Origin: Acidobacteriota bacterium
GTDB lineage: Bacteria; Acidobacteriota; Terriglobia; Bryobacterales; UBA6623
Direction of reading: 5' to 3'
DNA length: 64,000 nucleotides
Assembly (NCBI GenBank): GCA_016125275.1
Contig: WGMB01000003.1
Location: forward strand, 1,802,375-1,866,374
The position numbers and the translations under genes were made by a program. Positions within the stretch are counted from its first letter, which is position 1. Each line of letters begins with the position of its first letter. Under the pieces are notes generated by a model. That model saw only the letters and a program-made list of their open reading frames with translations, was not told the origin of the DNA and did not search any database. Shown here one piece after another: positions 56,368-64,000 of the stretch.

Positions 56368-58395
56368 ATGTCCGGCTCTTGGGCGCATCGCGGCCCCGTG
56401 ACCCGCTGGGTTCCGCCGCTGTTGGCCGCCGGCGTCGTCGCCTGGCTCAACCTCTACATCGTTCGGGAGCTCTTCTCGATCGAAACCACCGCCCGCATGC
56501 ACTCCATGCACGGGTTCTGGACAGCCTTGGCGCGACTCGGCGGGCAGAGCTGGCTCGAACCGACCTGGTGGCCCTACTGGGATGGCGGCATGCCGTTCGA
56601 GTACGCCTACGCTCCGCTGCTGCCCGGAACGGCGGCATTGTTGTCCCGCCTGCCGGGCGTGGACGAGCTGCGGGCCGTCCAGATCGTGTTCGGACTGATC
56701 CTCGTCCTGGGGCCCACGCTGCTGTACCTCGGCGTCTGGCGGCTGACCGGCTCGGCGACGTGGAGCTTCGTCGCGGCGGTGTTCTATTCGCTGTTCTCCC
56801 CGGCGCTGCTGCTGGCTCCGAACCAGAGCTTTGGGTTGCAGGAACTGTTCAACTCCGAGCGCTTCTACGTGGTGATCGAGTGGGACGACGGACCGCACAT
56901 GACGGCGCTGGCGTTGTGGCCTCTGGCCGTTCTGAGCCTGTTTCGGCTGTTCGAGACGCGCCGCTGGAGCTGGCTGGCCGGAGGGGTCCTGGTGATGTCG
57001 GCGATGGTCTACGCCAGCGCCTTCGGGGCGACGATTTTGGCGATCTCCACGGTCTGCGTCCTCGGCGCGCTGGGCTTTACGCCGAAGAACATGGCGCTGG
57101 CGGGGCTGGCGGGAGCGCTCACCTACCTGGGCGCATGCGCTTGGCTGCCGCCGTCGTTCGTGCGCGTGATCCGGGAGGCTTCGGACTTCCACGGCCAGGG
57201 ATGGACGGTCGGCTCGTGGACGGCGCTGGCGCTGATCGCCTTGGCTTGGGCGGTGGTCCGGCCTTGGCTCATGCGGCGGGTCGCGGATTCGCGACTGCGG
57301 TTCTTCGTGCTGTTCTCGCTGACCTGCCTACTGATCGTCTGGCTCTTCGAGTACGGCGGACGGCAGTTCGTCCCGTTGCCGGGTCGCTACAAGATGGAGC
57401 TGGCGGTAGGCCTGTCGCTGACCGCCGCCTTCGCGCTGCGGTTGGTGTGGAGCCGTCCGGCGCGGCCGTTCCAGGTCGCCCTGGCCCTGACGGCGCTGGC
57501 GTTCTGCGCGGAGCAGACCGTCTCCGTGCGCCGCTGGGCCAAGACGGCCATCGTCGAGCGAGACATCACTGCGACGATCGAGTGGCGGATCGCGCAAGCC
57601 GTTGACGCGAACCTGGCCCCCGGAGAAAAGGTCTTTCTGCCCGGCTCGGCGGCGCAATGGCTCAACGCCTTCTCCGAGCATCTGCAATGGAGCGGAGGCT
57701 CGTGGTCGGCCGCCTTCAACCTGGCGCAGCAGCGCGCCCGCGACGACGTCTACCAGGAGGTCGGCGACCTGCGACGCTCGATGGCGTGGTTTCGCTCGTT
57801 CGGCGTCAGCGGCGTGGTCGTCGGCGGCCCCGACAGCCCGGAGTTCTGGAAGCCTTTCGTGGACCCCGGCAAGTATGAGGGCCACTTCGAGGAGCTTTGG
57901 GCCGATCAGGATACGACGCTGTACCGAGTGCCCTTGCGGACTACGTCGCTGGCCCACGCGCTGCCGGCCGGCTCGCAGACCACCGAGGATTGGGCCACCG
58001 TGCTGCCCTTCGCCGCCGCGCTCCAGGCCGAGCGGATGCCCGGGTTGCAGCTCTCCTGGGAAGGGGTGAACGAGGTCCGCATCGCCGGCGAGGTGCGGCC
58101 GGGCGAGATCGTCGCGGTGCAGATCAACCATCACCCCGGCTGGATGGCGACGGTGGGGGACCGGGAGGTGCGACTCGAGAAGGACGGCCTGGGGCAGATG
58201 TGGCTGCAGCCGGGCTGCGACGGAGACTGCTCGATTCGCTTGCGCTACACCGGCGGGGCGGAGCTCTGGGCTTGCCGCGGGATCAGCGCCATCACCCTTT
58301 TGGGCATGTTCGGCCTGTTGCTCTGGGACCGCGGCGCGAAAGGCGGGCGCCCGCGGCGTATCTTCAGCGGGGGGCCCTTTTCAAGTACGGCATGA
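56368..58395 (+). CDS. Large polytopic membrane protein, YfhO/GT-C-like
   Basis: The protein has 675 residues from the ATG at 56368. About eleven helices are followed by a long soluble part (430-640) and a last helix (ISAITLLGMFGLLLW). The first loop contains WLEPTWWPYWDGGMPFEYAYAPLLPG, which resembles the DGG/D-rich first loop of DUF2723/YfhO-like glycosyltransferases. The soluble part has no domain I recognise. Its last 32 bases overlap the 3' end of the convergent M48-like gene. Envelope polysaccharide or lipid glycosylation is plausible but not shown. Confidence 0.75.
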   Translation: MSGSWAHRGPVTRWVPPLLAAGVVAWLNLYIVRELFSIETTARMHSMHGFWTALARLGGQSWLEPTWWPYWDGGMPFEYAYAPLLPGTAALLSRLPGVDELRAVQIVFGLILVLGPTLLYLGVWRLTGSATWSFVAAVFYSLFSPALLLAPNQSFGLQELFNSERFYVVIEWDDGPHMTALALWPLAVLSLFRLFETRRWSWLAGGVLVMSAMVYASAFGATILAISTVCVLGALGFTPKNMALAGLAGALTYLGACAWLPPSFVRVIREASDFHGQGWTVGSWTALALIALAWAVVRPWLMRRVADSRLRFFVLFSLTCLLIVWLFEYGGRQFVPLPGRYKMELAVGLSLTAAFALRLVWSRPARPFQVALALTALAFCAEQTVSVRRWAKTAIVERDITATIEWRIAQAVDANLAPGEKVFLPGSAAQWLNAFSEHLQWSGGSWSAAFNLAQQRARDDVYQEVGDLRRSMAWFRSFGVSGVVVGGPDSPEFWKPFVDPGKYEGHFEELWADQDTTLYRVPLRTTSLAHALPAGSQTTEDWATVLPFAAALQAERMPGLQLSWEGVNEVRIAGEVRPGEIVAVQINHHPGWMATVGDREVRLEKDGLGQMWLQPGCDGDCSIRLRYTGGAELWACRGISAITLLGMFGLLLWDRGAKGGRPRRIFSGGPFSSTA

Positions 58396-59968
58396 AGGGC
58401 CCGGCCTCGAACGGCATGAGGTCCTGCTCGCCGCGCAGCTCGACCGGCTTGTTTTCCTTGAGAGAAATGCGGTTGGTCCAGGGGTTGAGCTCGATGCGGC
58501 TCCCCAGAGGCAAGGCCGCGATTGGCGCCTCCGAGCCCTCCGGCGCCTTCGAGACCAGATCCTGCAGGCGATCCATCCGCTCGGCCGACCCCAGGGCGTT
58601 TCCGAAGTTACTCTGGATCAGGTTGGGCAGCATCGGCGCGCGATCACGCAACGCGGATAGAAAGAGCGCCGCGTTGCCCAACTGCTCGCCATAGGGCGAG
58701 TGGCGCAGCAGCTCGAGGGCCTTGCGGCCGGCCGCTGCGCGTTGCTCGGGCGTCCGCTGTAACCGCATGCGCGCCAGAATCTCGGCGTCATCGAAGATCG
58801 TGTAGTCCGAGAAAGCGTACATGGTCTCCACGGGATGCCCCAACACGATGTGGCCCAGCTCGTCGGCCAGGGCCATGGCCAGGCTCGCCTCATCGGGCAG
58901 TACGTCAATCAGGCCGCGGCTGATCACGATGGCCTGCCCGATCGAGAAGGTCTCGAGCGGCGTCGTCAGCAGCACCCGGCACTCGACGTCGTAGGCCAGA
59001 CCGTTGGAGGCCAGCAGATTGTTGACGACGGTTTCGAGCACCTCGTCGACCGGTCCGCGCGGGCTCACCAACCCGGCGCGTTCCAAGCGTTGGATCACGT
59101 TCTGCTGGGCTTGCCGCTCCCACATCCGGCGACTCTCGAGCGGCGTCGAGTCCGTCGAGCCGCTGGCGTCGCGGGCTTCGTCTTGCTGCTCCACCAGAAT
59201 GGCGGTGAGCTCATCGAGGTTGTCGTTCGCCGCCCGGTTGTAGTTCCATAGGCGCGACTGCGCCCGGAAACGTGCTCCGACTTGTCCGGTAAAATCCTCG
59301 TCCTGAATATACACGAACGCAGGCGCCCAGAAGCCCGGCTCCACCTCCTGGCGCCAGGAGTCGAAGTGGAAGTAGGCCTCGTCCTTGGCGTAGGGCGTAT
59401 AGGTCCCATTGGCCCGAACAATGCGGTTGTCGCGATCTTCCACCCAGATCCGGCCGACGAACTTGCCGCCGATGTCCTTGCGTGGGCTCACGTCGAAGAC
59501 GAGCGTCCGCACCTCTCCCAGAAACTCCCGGCGGAGGTACTCGAACTCATAGGTCTTCCGGTCGAATTGGAAGACATCGGGCACGATCATCTGAGCGAAA
59601 CCCTCCGGGATGAAGCGGCCCTGACCGGAGAGCTTGAGGCGGAACTTGGGAGATTTCTGGAAAGCGTCGCTGGCCGTAAAGGTCTCCCAGTAGACGCCGT
59701 CGGCGGTGAGCTGGAGCTTGCCCATCAGGTAGTGATCGCGCACGTCGGAGGCCGGCGAGGCCTCGTCGACCGCGGCCTGGACGTAGGTCTCCATGAAGGG
59801 CCGGTAGGAGCGCATGCGATCGAGAAAGGCCTGCTCGCCTGCGACGATGCGATCGAGCAGCTTGTCCACGAGATCCTGCCCGGACTTGGCAGGCGGTTCG
59901 GCGGCCGGAGTCGGCAGAGACAGCAACACGAGCGGCAACAGGAGACGAATCTTCATGGGTACGTTCAT
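58364..59968 (-). CDS. M48-like exported protein with a broken zinc motif (DELGH)
   Basis: The protein has 534 residues with a signal peptide (KIRLLLPLVLLSLPTPA) after the ATG at 59968; the ATG at 59956 is also possible. A beta-rich domain fills residues 80-240. The M48 peptidase-like part follows (295-470) with FSIGQAIVISRGLIDVLPDE and MALADELGHIVLGHP. The zinc motif HExxH is DELGH (369-373): the first His is Asp (GAC, 58862-58864). The family's third ligand is also not obvious. It is probably catalytically weak or inactive. The gene starts 2 bases after the tonB-like stop, so the two are probably co-transcribed. Confidence 0.87.
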   Translation of the reverse strand: MNVPMKIRLLLPLVLLSLPTPAAEPPAKSGQDLVDKLLDRIVAGEQAFLDRMRSYRPFMETYVQAAVDEASPASDVRDHYLMGKLQLTADGVYWETFTASDAFQKSPKFRLKLSGQGRFIPEGFAQMIVPDVFQFDRKTYEFEYLRREFLGEVRTLVFDVSPRKDIGGKFVGRIWVEDRDNRIVRANGTYTPYAKDEAYFHFDSWRQEVEPGFWAPAFVYIQDEDFTGQVGARFRAQSRLWNYNRAANDNLDELTAILVEQQDEARDASGSTDSTPLESRRMWERQAQQNVIQRLERAGLVSPRGPVDEVLETVVNNLLASNGLAYDVECRVLLTTPLETFSIGQAIVISRGLIDVLPDEASLAMALADELGHIVLGHPVETMYAFSDYTIFDDAEILARMRLQRTPEQRAAAGRKALELLRHSPYGEQLGNAALFLSALRDRAPMLPNLIQSNFGNALGSAERMDRLQDLVSKAPEGSEAPIAALPLGSRIELNPWTNRISLKENKPVELRGEQDLMPFEAGPFMPYLKRAPR

Positions 59969-59970
59969 GG

Positions 59971-61059
59971 CTAGTACGCCAGTTGGAAGCGCACGGTGAG
60001 CTGGAGCCGAGCGTCAACGGGGTCGCCTTCTCTGCGGGCCGGCTCGAACTCGATGCGGCGGGCGGCGGCCAGGGCCGCCTCGTCGAGGCCGTGGCCGAGG
60101 CCGCGGACCACCCGAAGCTCTTCGATCCGGCCGTCCGCGGTGAACAGGGCCGCGACCAGCACGTCGCCTTCGATGCGCAGGCTCCGCGCCTCCTCGGTGT
60201 AGAGAGGGTCAGGCTTGGAGAGGATGCGCACCGGCTCGAGCGACGCTTGCGGCGCGGAGCGCTTGGGGGCCGAGGCCGTTGGGGCCTGGGCGCTGGCGGC
60301 CCCAAAGCCGGCCTGGGCGACGGCCAGGTTCGGCGCATCCGAGCCCGTCGAGCGCGCCGCCCCGAACCCGCCGGGGACGGACTGCTTGGTGGCCGGCGTG
60401 GCGGCGGACGCGGTCGCTTGGGCGCTGCCGAACGCGCTGCCGGCGCGGGCGGGCGGCGCCGGCTTGCCGTCGGTCTCGCCGACCCTCGCGCTGCCAAAGC
60501 CCGCGGAGGCTCGGGGCGGCTGCTCCACCTGAAGCCGGCCCGCCGATGCAGCCGCGGCGGAGAAGACTCCCGTAGCCGGGGCACGCGCGTCGACAACAGC
60601 GGCCTTGGCCGCCTGCACGCCGCCGAAGGTTTCGCCGGCCGGGCGGGGGGCAGTTTTGGGTGCCGGAGCAGGGGGCGGGGCGACGAGCTCCGGTAGCGAT
60701 GGGCTTGGAGTCGGGGCCGTCGGTTGCGCCGGAGCCACGAGCATCGTGGGAGCGGGCTCGGCCGTCGCGGCCGTCTTCGGCGGGGTTTCTCGCCGAGTCG
60801 GGGGAGTCACGGATCGCTCGATCGTCCTTGGAGCCGGCGGCTTCGGCGTCGGCCGCGGCGCTTTGGCCGGGGGGCGCGGGAGAGGCGGAAGCGGCGTCAG
60901 CGCGACAAGGGTCCTGGGCTGGGGATCCGGCGGGGCCGGCGGCTTCGGGGCCTTCGGCCAAGCCAGCAGCAAGCCCAGCAACGCCGCATGCAGCGCCAAG
61001 CTGGCGCCAAACCGGCTCGTCGTCGGACGAGGGTCTTGATGGAGCGAAGGGTCGAACAC
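59971..61059 (-). CDS. TonB-family energy transducer with periodic GFGxA repeats
   Basis: The protein has 362 residues. It has an N-terminal transmembrane helix (SLALHAALLGLLLAW), a Pro/Ala-rich linker, and a C-terminal TonB domain (275-362: PDPLYTEEARSLRIEGDVLV, LRVVRGLGHGLDEAALAAAR, and the final VRFQLAY). Between them are six degenerate repeats, each with a Phe in a small-residue context (F145, F166, F188, F210, F232, F252), spaced 20 to 22 residues. TonB transmits inner-membrane proton motive force to outer-membrane receptors such as the one encoded just upstream. ExbB/ExbD are not in the window. Confidence 0.9.
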   Translation of the reverse strand: MFDPSLHQDPRPTTSRFGASLALHAALLGLLLAWPKAPKPPAPPDPQPRTLVALTPLPPLPRPPAKAPRPTPKPPAPRTIERSVTPPTRRETPPKTAATAEPAPTMLVAPAQPTAPTPSPSLPELVAPPPAPAPKTAPRPAGETFGGVQAAKAAVVDARAPATGVFSAAAASAGRLQVEQPPRASAGFGSARVGETDGKPAPPARAGSAFGSAQATASAATPATKQSVPGGFGAARSTGSDAPNLAVAQAGFGAASAQAPTASAPKRSAPQASLEPVRILSKPDPLYTEEARSLRIEGDVLVAALFTADGRIEELRVVRGLGHGLDEAALAAARRIEFEPARREGDPVDARLQLTVRFQLAY

Positions 61060-61120
61060 GGCCTTTTGCGCGAGCGGGGCTCACTGATCCTATCGGCTGA
61101 GGGACCCTGGAGATTGAGCG

Positions 61121-61158
61121 TAAAAGCCGAACGGCCGACCCTCTCGCGAGGATCGGCC
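61121..61158 (-). terminator. Likely intrinsic terminator of the TonB-dependent receptor gene
   Basis: On the minus strand an 11-bp stem with one mismatch (61133-61143 with 61148-61158) is followed by GTTCGGCTTTT. The T run is short, so efficiency may be modest. It separates the receptor gene from the tonB gene. Confidence 0.6.
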
Positions 61159-61186
61159 GCCGGGTTGGTCAGGTTCGGGCTGAGCT

Positions 61187-64000
61187 CTAGAAGAAGAACT
61201 TCAGACCGAACTGGATGATGCGCATCGACGTCTGCGTCGAGCGGATCTCGCCCATACGAGCGGCGTCCGGAGTGATCGCGGTCGCCGACGAGAAGCCGAT
61301 GTTGTTCGGCGTCCCGAAGTACGGGGTGTTGAAGGCGTTGTAGAACTCCGAGCGGAACTGCAACTTGTAGTGCTCCTTGAACTCGAAGTTCTTGAACATC
61401 GAGAAGTCCAGATTGCGCTGACCGGGAGACTCGAGGATGTTGTAACCGGCGCTGCCCAAGTGGCACAGGTCGGGACGGTTGGCGATGTTGCAGGTGACGC
61501 GTTGGAACGCCTGCGGGTCGTACCACAGCTTGCGGGTCGGGTTGTCCAGCGAGCCGTCGGCCAGCCGGTCCGGACGCGTCGGGCCGCCCGTGTTGATGTC
61601 GCCGCCCTGGGTCACCGAGAACGGGAAGCCCGAGCGCAGTGACAGCACGCCGTTGGTCTGCCAGCCGCCGGCCACCCACTTGAGCGGACCGGTCAGGTTC
61701 TTACCCGGCAACTCGTAGACGAAGTGCGCCACGAAGTTGTGCGTTTGGTTGAACCGGAACAGGCCGCGGTTGCCCAAGCGGTCGTTCGGATCCTGCCAGG
61801 ACACGCCTTCCTGTCCGCCGTTCTCGCCGTCTCCGTTCGCCTTCGAGAAGGTGTACGCCACGCCCATCGCCAGACCGTTGGAGTAGCGCTTGTCGACCTT
61901 CGCCTGCAGCCCATGGTAGAAGCTGTTGCCGAAGCTGTCGATGTAGCGCACGTTGCCCAGGGTCTGGATGCCGCGCGACGGCAGAGCCGGATCGTAGAAC
62001 TGCTGGTAGGGGCGCCGCGACTGCACGTTCGTGTTCGACGACGGCGTACCCGGGTTGTTCCAGTTGCCGATGCTGTTGCCGACGTTCTGGCCCTTGGTGC
62101 CCACGTAGCCGATGGTGGCAACCATCGTCTTCGTGATCTGGTGCTGAATGTCGAAGCTCCACTTGTAGACCGCACCGTCGTTGTAGTCGGGCGGGATCAT
62201 CAGCACGTTGACCGCGCGGTTGGTGGCGTTGGCGCCGCCCTGGGTGAACAGAGGATCGTCCAGGGTGATGACGTTCGAGCCCGGCTGGTACTGACGGGTC
62301 TGGATGTTGTAAGTCTTTCCGTCCGCGCCGACCACCGGGATGGTCTGCGCGATGTTGGTGAAGCTCTGGTAGAGATCGCTGCCCGACTTCGGCGGCATCA
62401 GGTTGAAGATCGTCAGCGTGTTCATGTGGTTGATGTTGTCGAACCAACCGCCGCCCATGCGGAGGACCGTCTTCTCCGTCGCGCGGTAGGCGATACCGAC
62501 GCGCGGCATGAAGAACCGAACGTCCTGGTGATACATCTTCACCGCACCGTTCTTGTCCACCGTGCTCGGGAACACGACGGGGATCACCGTGCCGTCGGGC
62601 TTGGTGTAGCCCACGCCGCGGCCGTCCACGATGTCCTTCGAGCCCGGCAGGTCGAGCGTGCGCCACAGGCCCTGGGCGTCCTTCGGCACTCCGATGTAGT
62701 CGAAGCGCATGCCGAGGTTGACCGTCAGCTTGTCGGTCACCTTCCAGTCGTCGTTGATGTAGTAGCCCTGACGCAGGGACCGGGGGTAGGTCAGCGGCAA
62801 GCCTTCCGGCGTCTGGCTCAGGTTGGGACGACCCAACAGGAACGAGGCGACGGCGAGACCGCTCTGAGCGGCGTTGAAGTCGACTTGGCCTTCCTCGAGG
62901 TTGGCCGCGCCGCGCTCCATGGTCACGTAGTAGCCCTCGGCGCCCATCTTGATGTTGTGGCGGCCGCGGGTCCAGGTCAGGTGGTCGGCGAACTGGTACG
63001 TATCCATGCGGTCGTAGCCGTTGCCGTTGGTCAGCTCTTGCAGCGTGAAGGGCAGACCCGTCATGCGCGGGATGCCGTGCTCACGCGGCGTCAGCGTGCG
63101 GTTGCCGTCGGTCGGGATCGTGTACTTGCCCACGCCGAGCGCGTTCATGTCGAAGGTCTCGTCGTTGGTGCGCGGGTTGAGCGTGTCGTCGTTCGAGATG
63201 TTGAACCCGAAGCGGGCGTCGTTGATCATCGTAGGGCTGAAGTTGTGCACCCACGACGTGGCCAAGTTGTACACGTTCGACGTGCGCGTCACCGGCAGGT
63301 TGGGGTTGATGTTGATCGACTGCACCGACGAGTCGTCAATGGCAATACGGCCGAAGATGCGGTCGTTCTCGCTGAAGTAGTGGTCGATGCGGCCGAAGTA
63401 GGTGTTCGGCTTGATCGGCTGGTTCACCGACTGACGGGCGTTGAAGTCGAGCGGGTCGGACTGCCGGAACTGAGCGGCCGGAACATACTGATTCAGCAGG
63501 TTCAGGGCGCCAGCGTGGAGCCGCGACGACGGGATCATGTTGTTGGCGAACGGCGTGCCGTTGTCCACGTCGTAGATGATGATCGGGTTGCGGTACAGAG
63601 CGCCCGTCGACGGGTTGACGGTGCCGGTCAGCAACTCCGAGAAGTCGCCCTTGAGCCACTCCTGGAAGGGCCACTGAGTCGTCTGCACGTCGCCGACGAT
63701 CTCCCGCCGGGACTCCCAGTTGAAGGCCCAAAAGGTCTTGTTCTTGATCAGCGGACCGCTCAGCACGAGACCGTACTGGTTGCGGCGCAGCCTGTTCTTC
63801 GGGGCGCGGGCCGTGCCGGGCGCGAGCTCAAAGTTGAGGAAGTAGTTCTCGGCGTCGAACTTGTCGTTGCGCAGGAACTCGAACAGCGTGCCGTGAAGCT
63901 GGTTGGTGCCGGACTTCATGGTGATCGAGGTCACCGCGCCGCCGCCGAAGCCGACCTCCGCCGAGTAGGCGTTGGTCTGGATCTTGAACTCTTCGATCGC
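61187..64000 (-). CDS. TonB-dependent receptor, Oar-like, 5' end outside the window
   Basis: About 938 C-terminal residues are present. The frame continues through the right edge (AIEEFKIQTNAYSAEVGFGGG), and the first in-frame Met at 63934 is internal. The plug-domain segment (TNAYSAEVGFGGGAVTSITMKSGTN) shows the Oar/CarboxypepD_reg-type receptors. A large beta-barrel follows with many aromatic-rich strands and ends in the signature FGLKFFF (terminal Phe). Such receptors usually carry an N-terminal Ig-like carboxypeptidase-regulatory domain, expected beyond the window. It imports large ligands across the outer membrane with the TonB encoded next. Ligand unknown. Confidence 0.95.
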   Translation of the reverse strand, partial: AIEEFKIQTNAYSAEVGFGGGAVTSITMKSGTNQLHGTLFEFLRNDKFDAENYFLNFELAPGTARAPKNRLRRNQYGLVLSGPLIKNKTFWAFNWESRREIVGDVQTTQWPFQEWLKGDFSELLTGTVNPSTGALYRNPIIIYDVDNGTPFANNMIPSSRLHAGALNLLNQYVPAAQFRQSDPLDFNARQSVNQPIKPNTYFGRIDHYFSENDRIFGRIAIDDSSVQSININPNLPVTRTSNVYNLATSWVHNFSPTMINDARFGFNISNDDTLNPRTNDETFDMNALGVGKYTIPTDGNRTLTPREHGIPRMTGLPFTLQELTNGNGYDRMDTYQFADHLTWTRGRHNIKMGAEGYYVTMERGAANLEEGQVDFNAAQSGLAVASFLLGRPNLSQTPEGLPLTYPRSLRQGYYINDDWKVTDKLTVNLGMRFDYIGVPKDAQGLWRTLDLPGSKDIVDGRGVGYTKPDGTVIPVVFPSTVDKNGAVKMYHQDVRFFMPRVGIAYRATEKTVLRMGGGWFDNINHMNTLTIFNLMPPKSGSDLYQSFTNIAQTIPVVGADGKTYNIQTRQYQPGSNVITLDDPLFTQGGANATNRAVNVLMIPPDYNDGAVYKWSFDIQHQITKTMVATIGYVGTKGQNVGNSIGNWNNPGTPSSNTNVQSRRPYQQFYDPALPSRGIQTLGNVRYIDSFGNSFYHGLQAKVDKRYSNGLAMGVAYTFSKANGDGENGGQEGVSWQDPNDRLGNRGLFRFNQTHNFVAHFVYELPGKNLTGPLKWVAGGWQTNGVLSLRSGFPFSVTQGGDINTGGPTRPDRLADGSLDNPTRKLWYDPQAFQRVTCNIANRPDLCHLGSAGYNILESPGQRNLDFSMFKNFEFKEHYKLQFRSEFYNAFNTPYFGTPNNIGFSSATAITPDAARMGEIRSTQTSMRIIQFGLKFFF

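Overview
The window is GC-rich, gene-dense chromosomal DNA. It most likely comes from an Acidobacteriota member of the Bryobacterales / Candidatus Solibacter type. This rests on gene content: two DUF1501 genes paired with DUF1549/DUF1553 cytochrome-like genes, a MacB-like permease with no ATPase next to a PadR regulator (the acidobacterial duplicated orphan permease layout), and an Oar-like TonB-dependent receptor, all in one stretch. The placement is inferred, because there is no rRNA gene in the window.

Layout. 1-1716: two exported proteins, one a two-fold duplicated beta-barrel. 1791-6436: a probable operon (minus strand) encoding a HAD hydrolase, an enolase-superfamily dehydratase and a complete TctC-TctB-TctA carboxylate transporter. 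6528-10869: SPOR-domain protein, PAS histidine kinase, esterase and acetamidase/formamidase. 11129-13720: gyrA on the plus strand, with a promoter and an intrinsic terminator. 13860-17189: Tat-exported sugar isomerase-like protein, then DoxX-like and NmrA-like genes divergent from an AraC regulator. 17194-26064: five minus-strand genes (PSD1, DUF1501, DUF1549/DUF1553, DUF1501, SUMF1/FGE-like) that form the most coherent poorly described system here. 26135-29567: BLUF photoreceptor, ADOP permease and PadR regulator. 29687-33702: UbiD decarboxylase, YwiC-like membrane protein and DUF885 lipoprotein in one transcription unit.

33775-35486: ECF sigma factor, overlapping zinc anti-sigma factor, and a Crp/Fnr regulator with a structured leader. 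35498-41495: zinc/cation exporter, glycosyltransferase-like membrane protein and its small partner, two exported proteins of unknown role, and a DJ-1/PfpI protein. 41500-47720: Tat-exported N-terminal-nucleophile asparaginase, HpcH aldolase, rlmN, M16 peptidase, YihY and a GNAT-like protein. 47721-47960 holds two related palindromes. 47961-52836: diheme cytochrome, CehA/McbA metallohydrolase and an orphan protein with a long glycine-rich hydrophobic hairpin. 52847-58395: Tat lipoprotein, PPOX flavoprotein, a remnant of an endonuclease/exonuclease/phosphatase gene, an exported phosphodiesterase and a large membrane protein. 58364-64000: M48-like protein with a broken HExxH motif, a TonB with six 22-residue repeats, and the 3' part of a TonB-dependent receptor.

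Many products are exported or envelope-bound, which suits a soil heterotroph that takes up carboxylates and polymer-derived compounds. I saw no tRNA, rRNA, CRISPR array, transposase or prophage gene, and no gene-free stretch longer than 300 bases.
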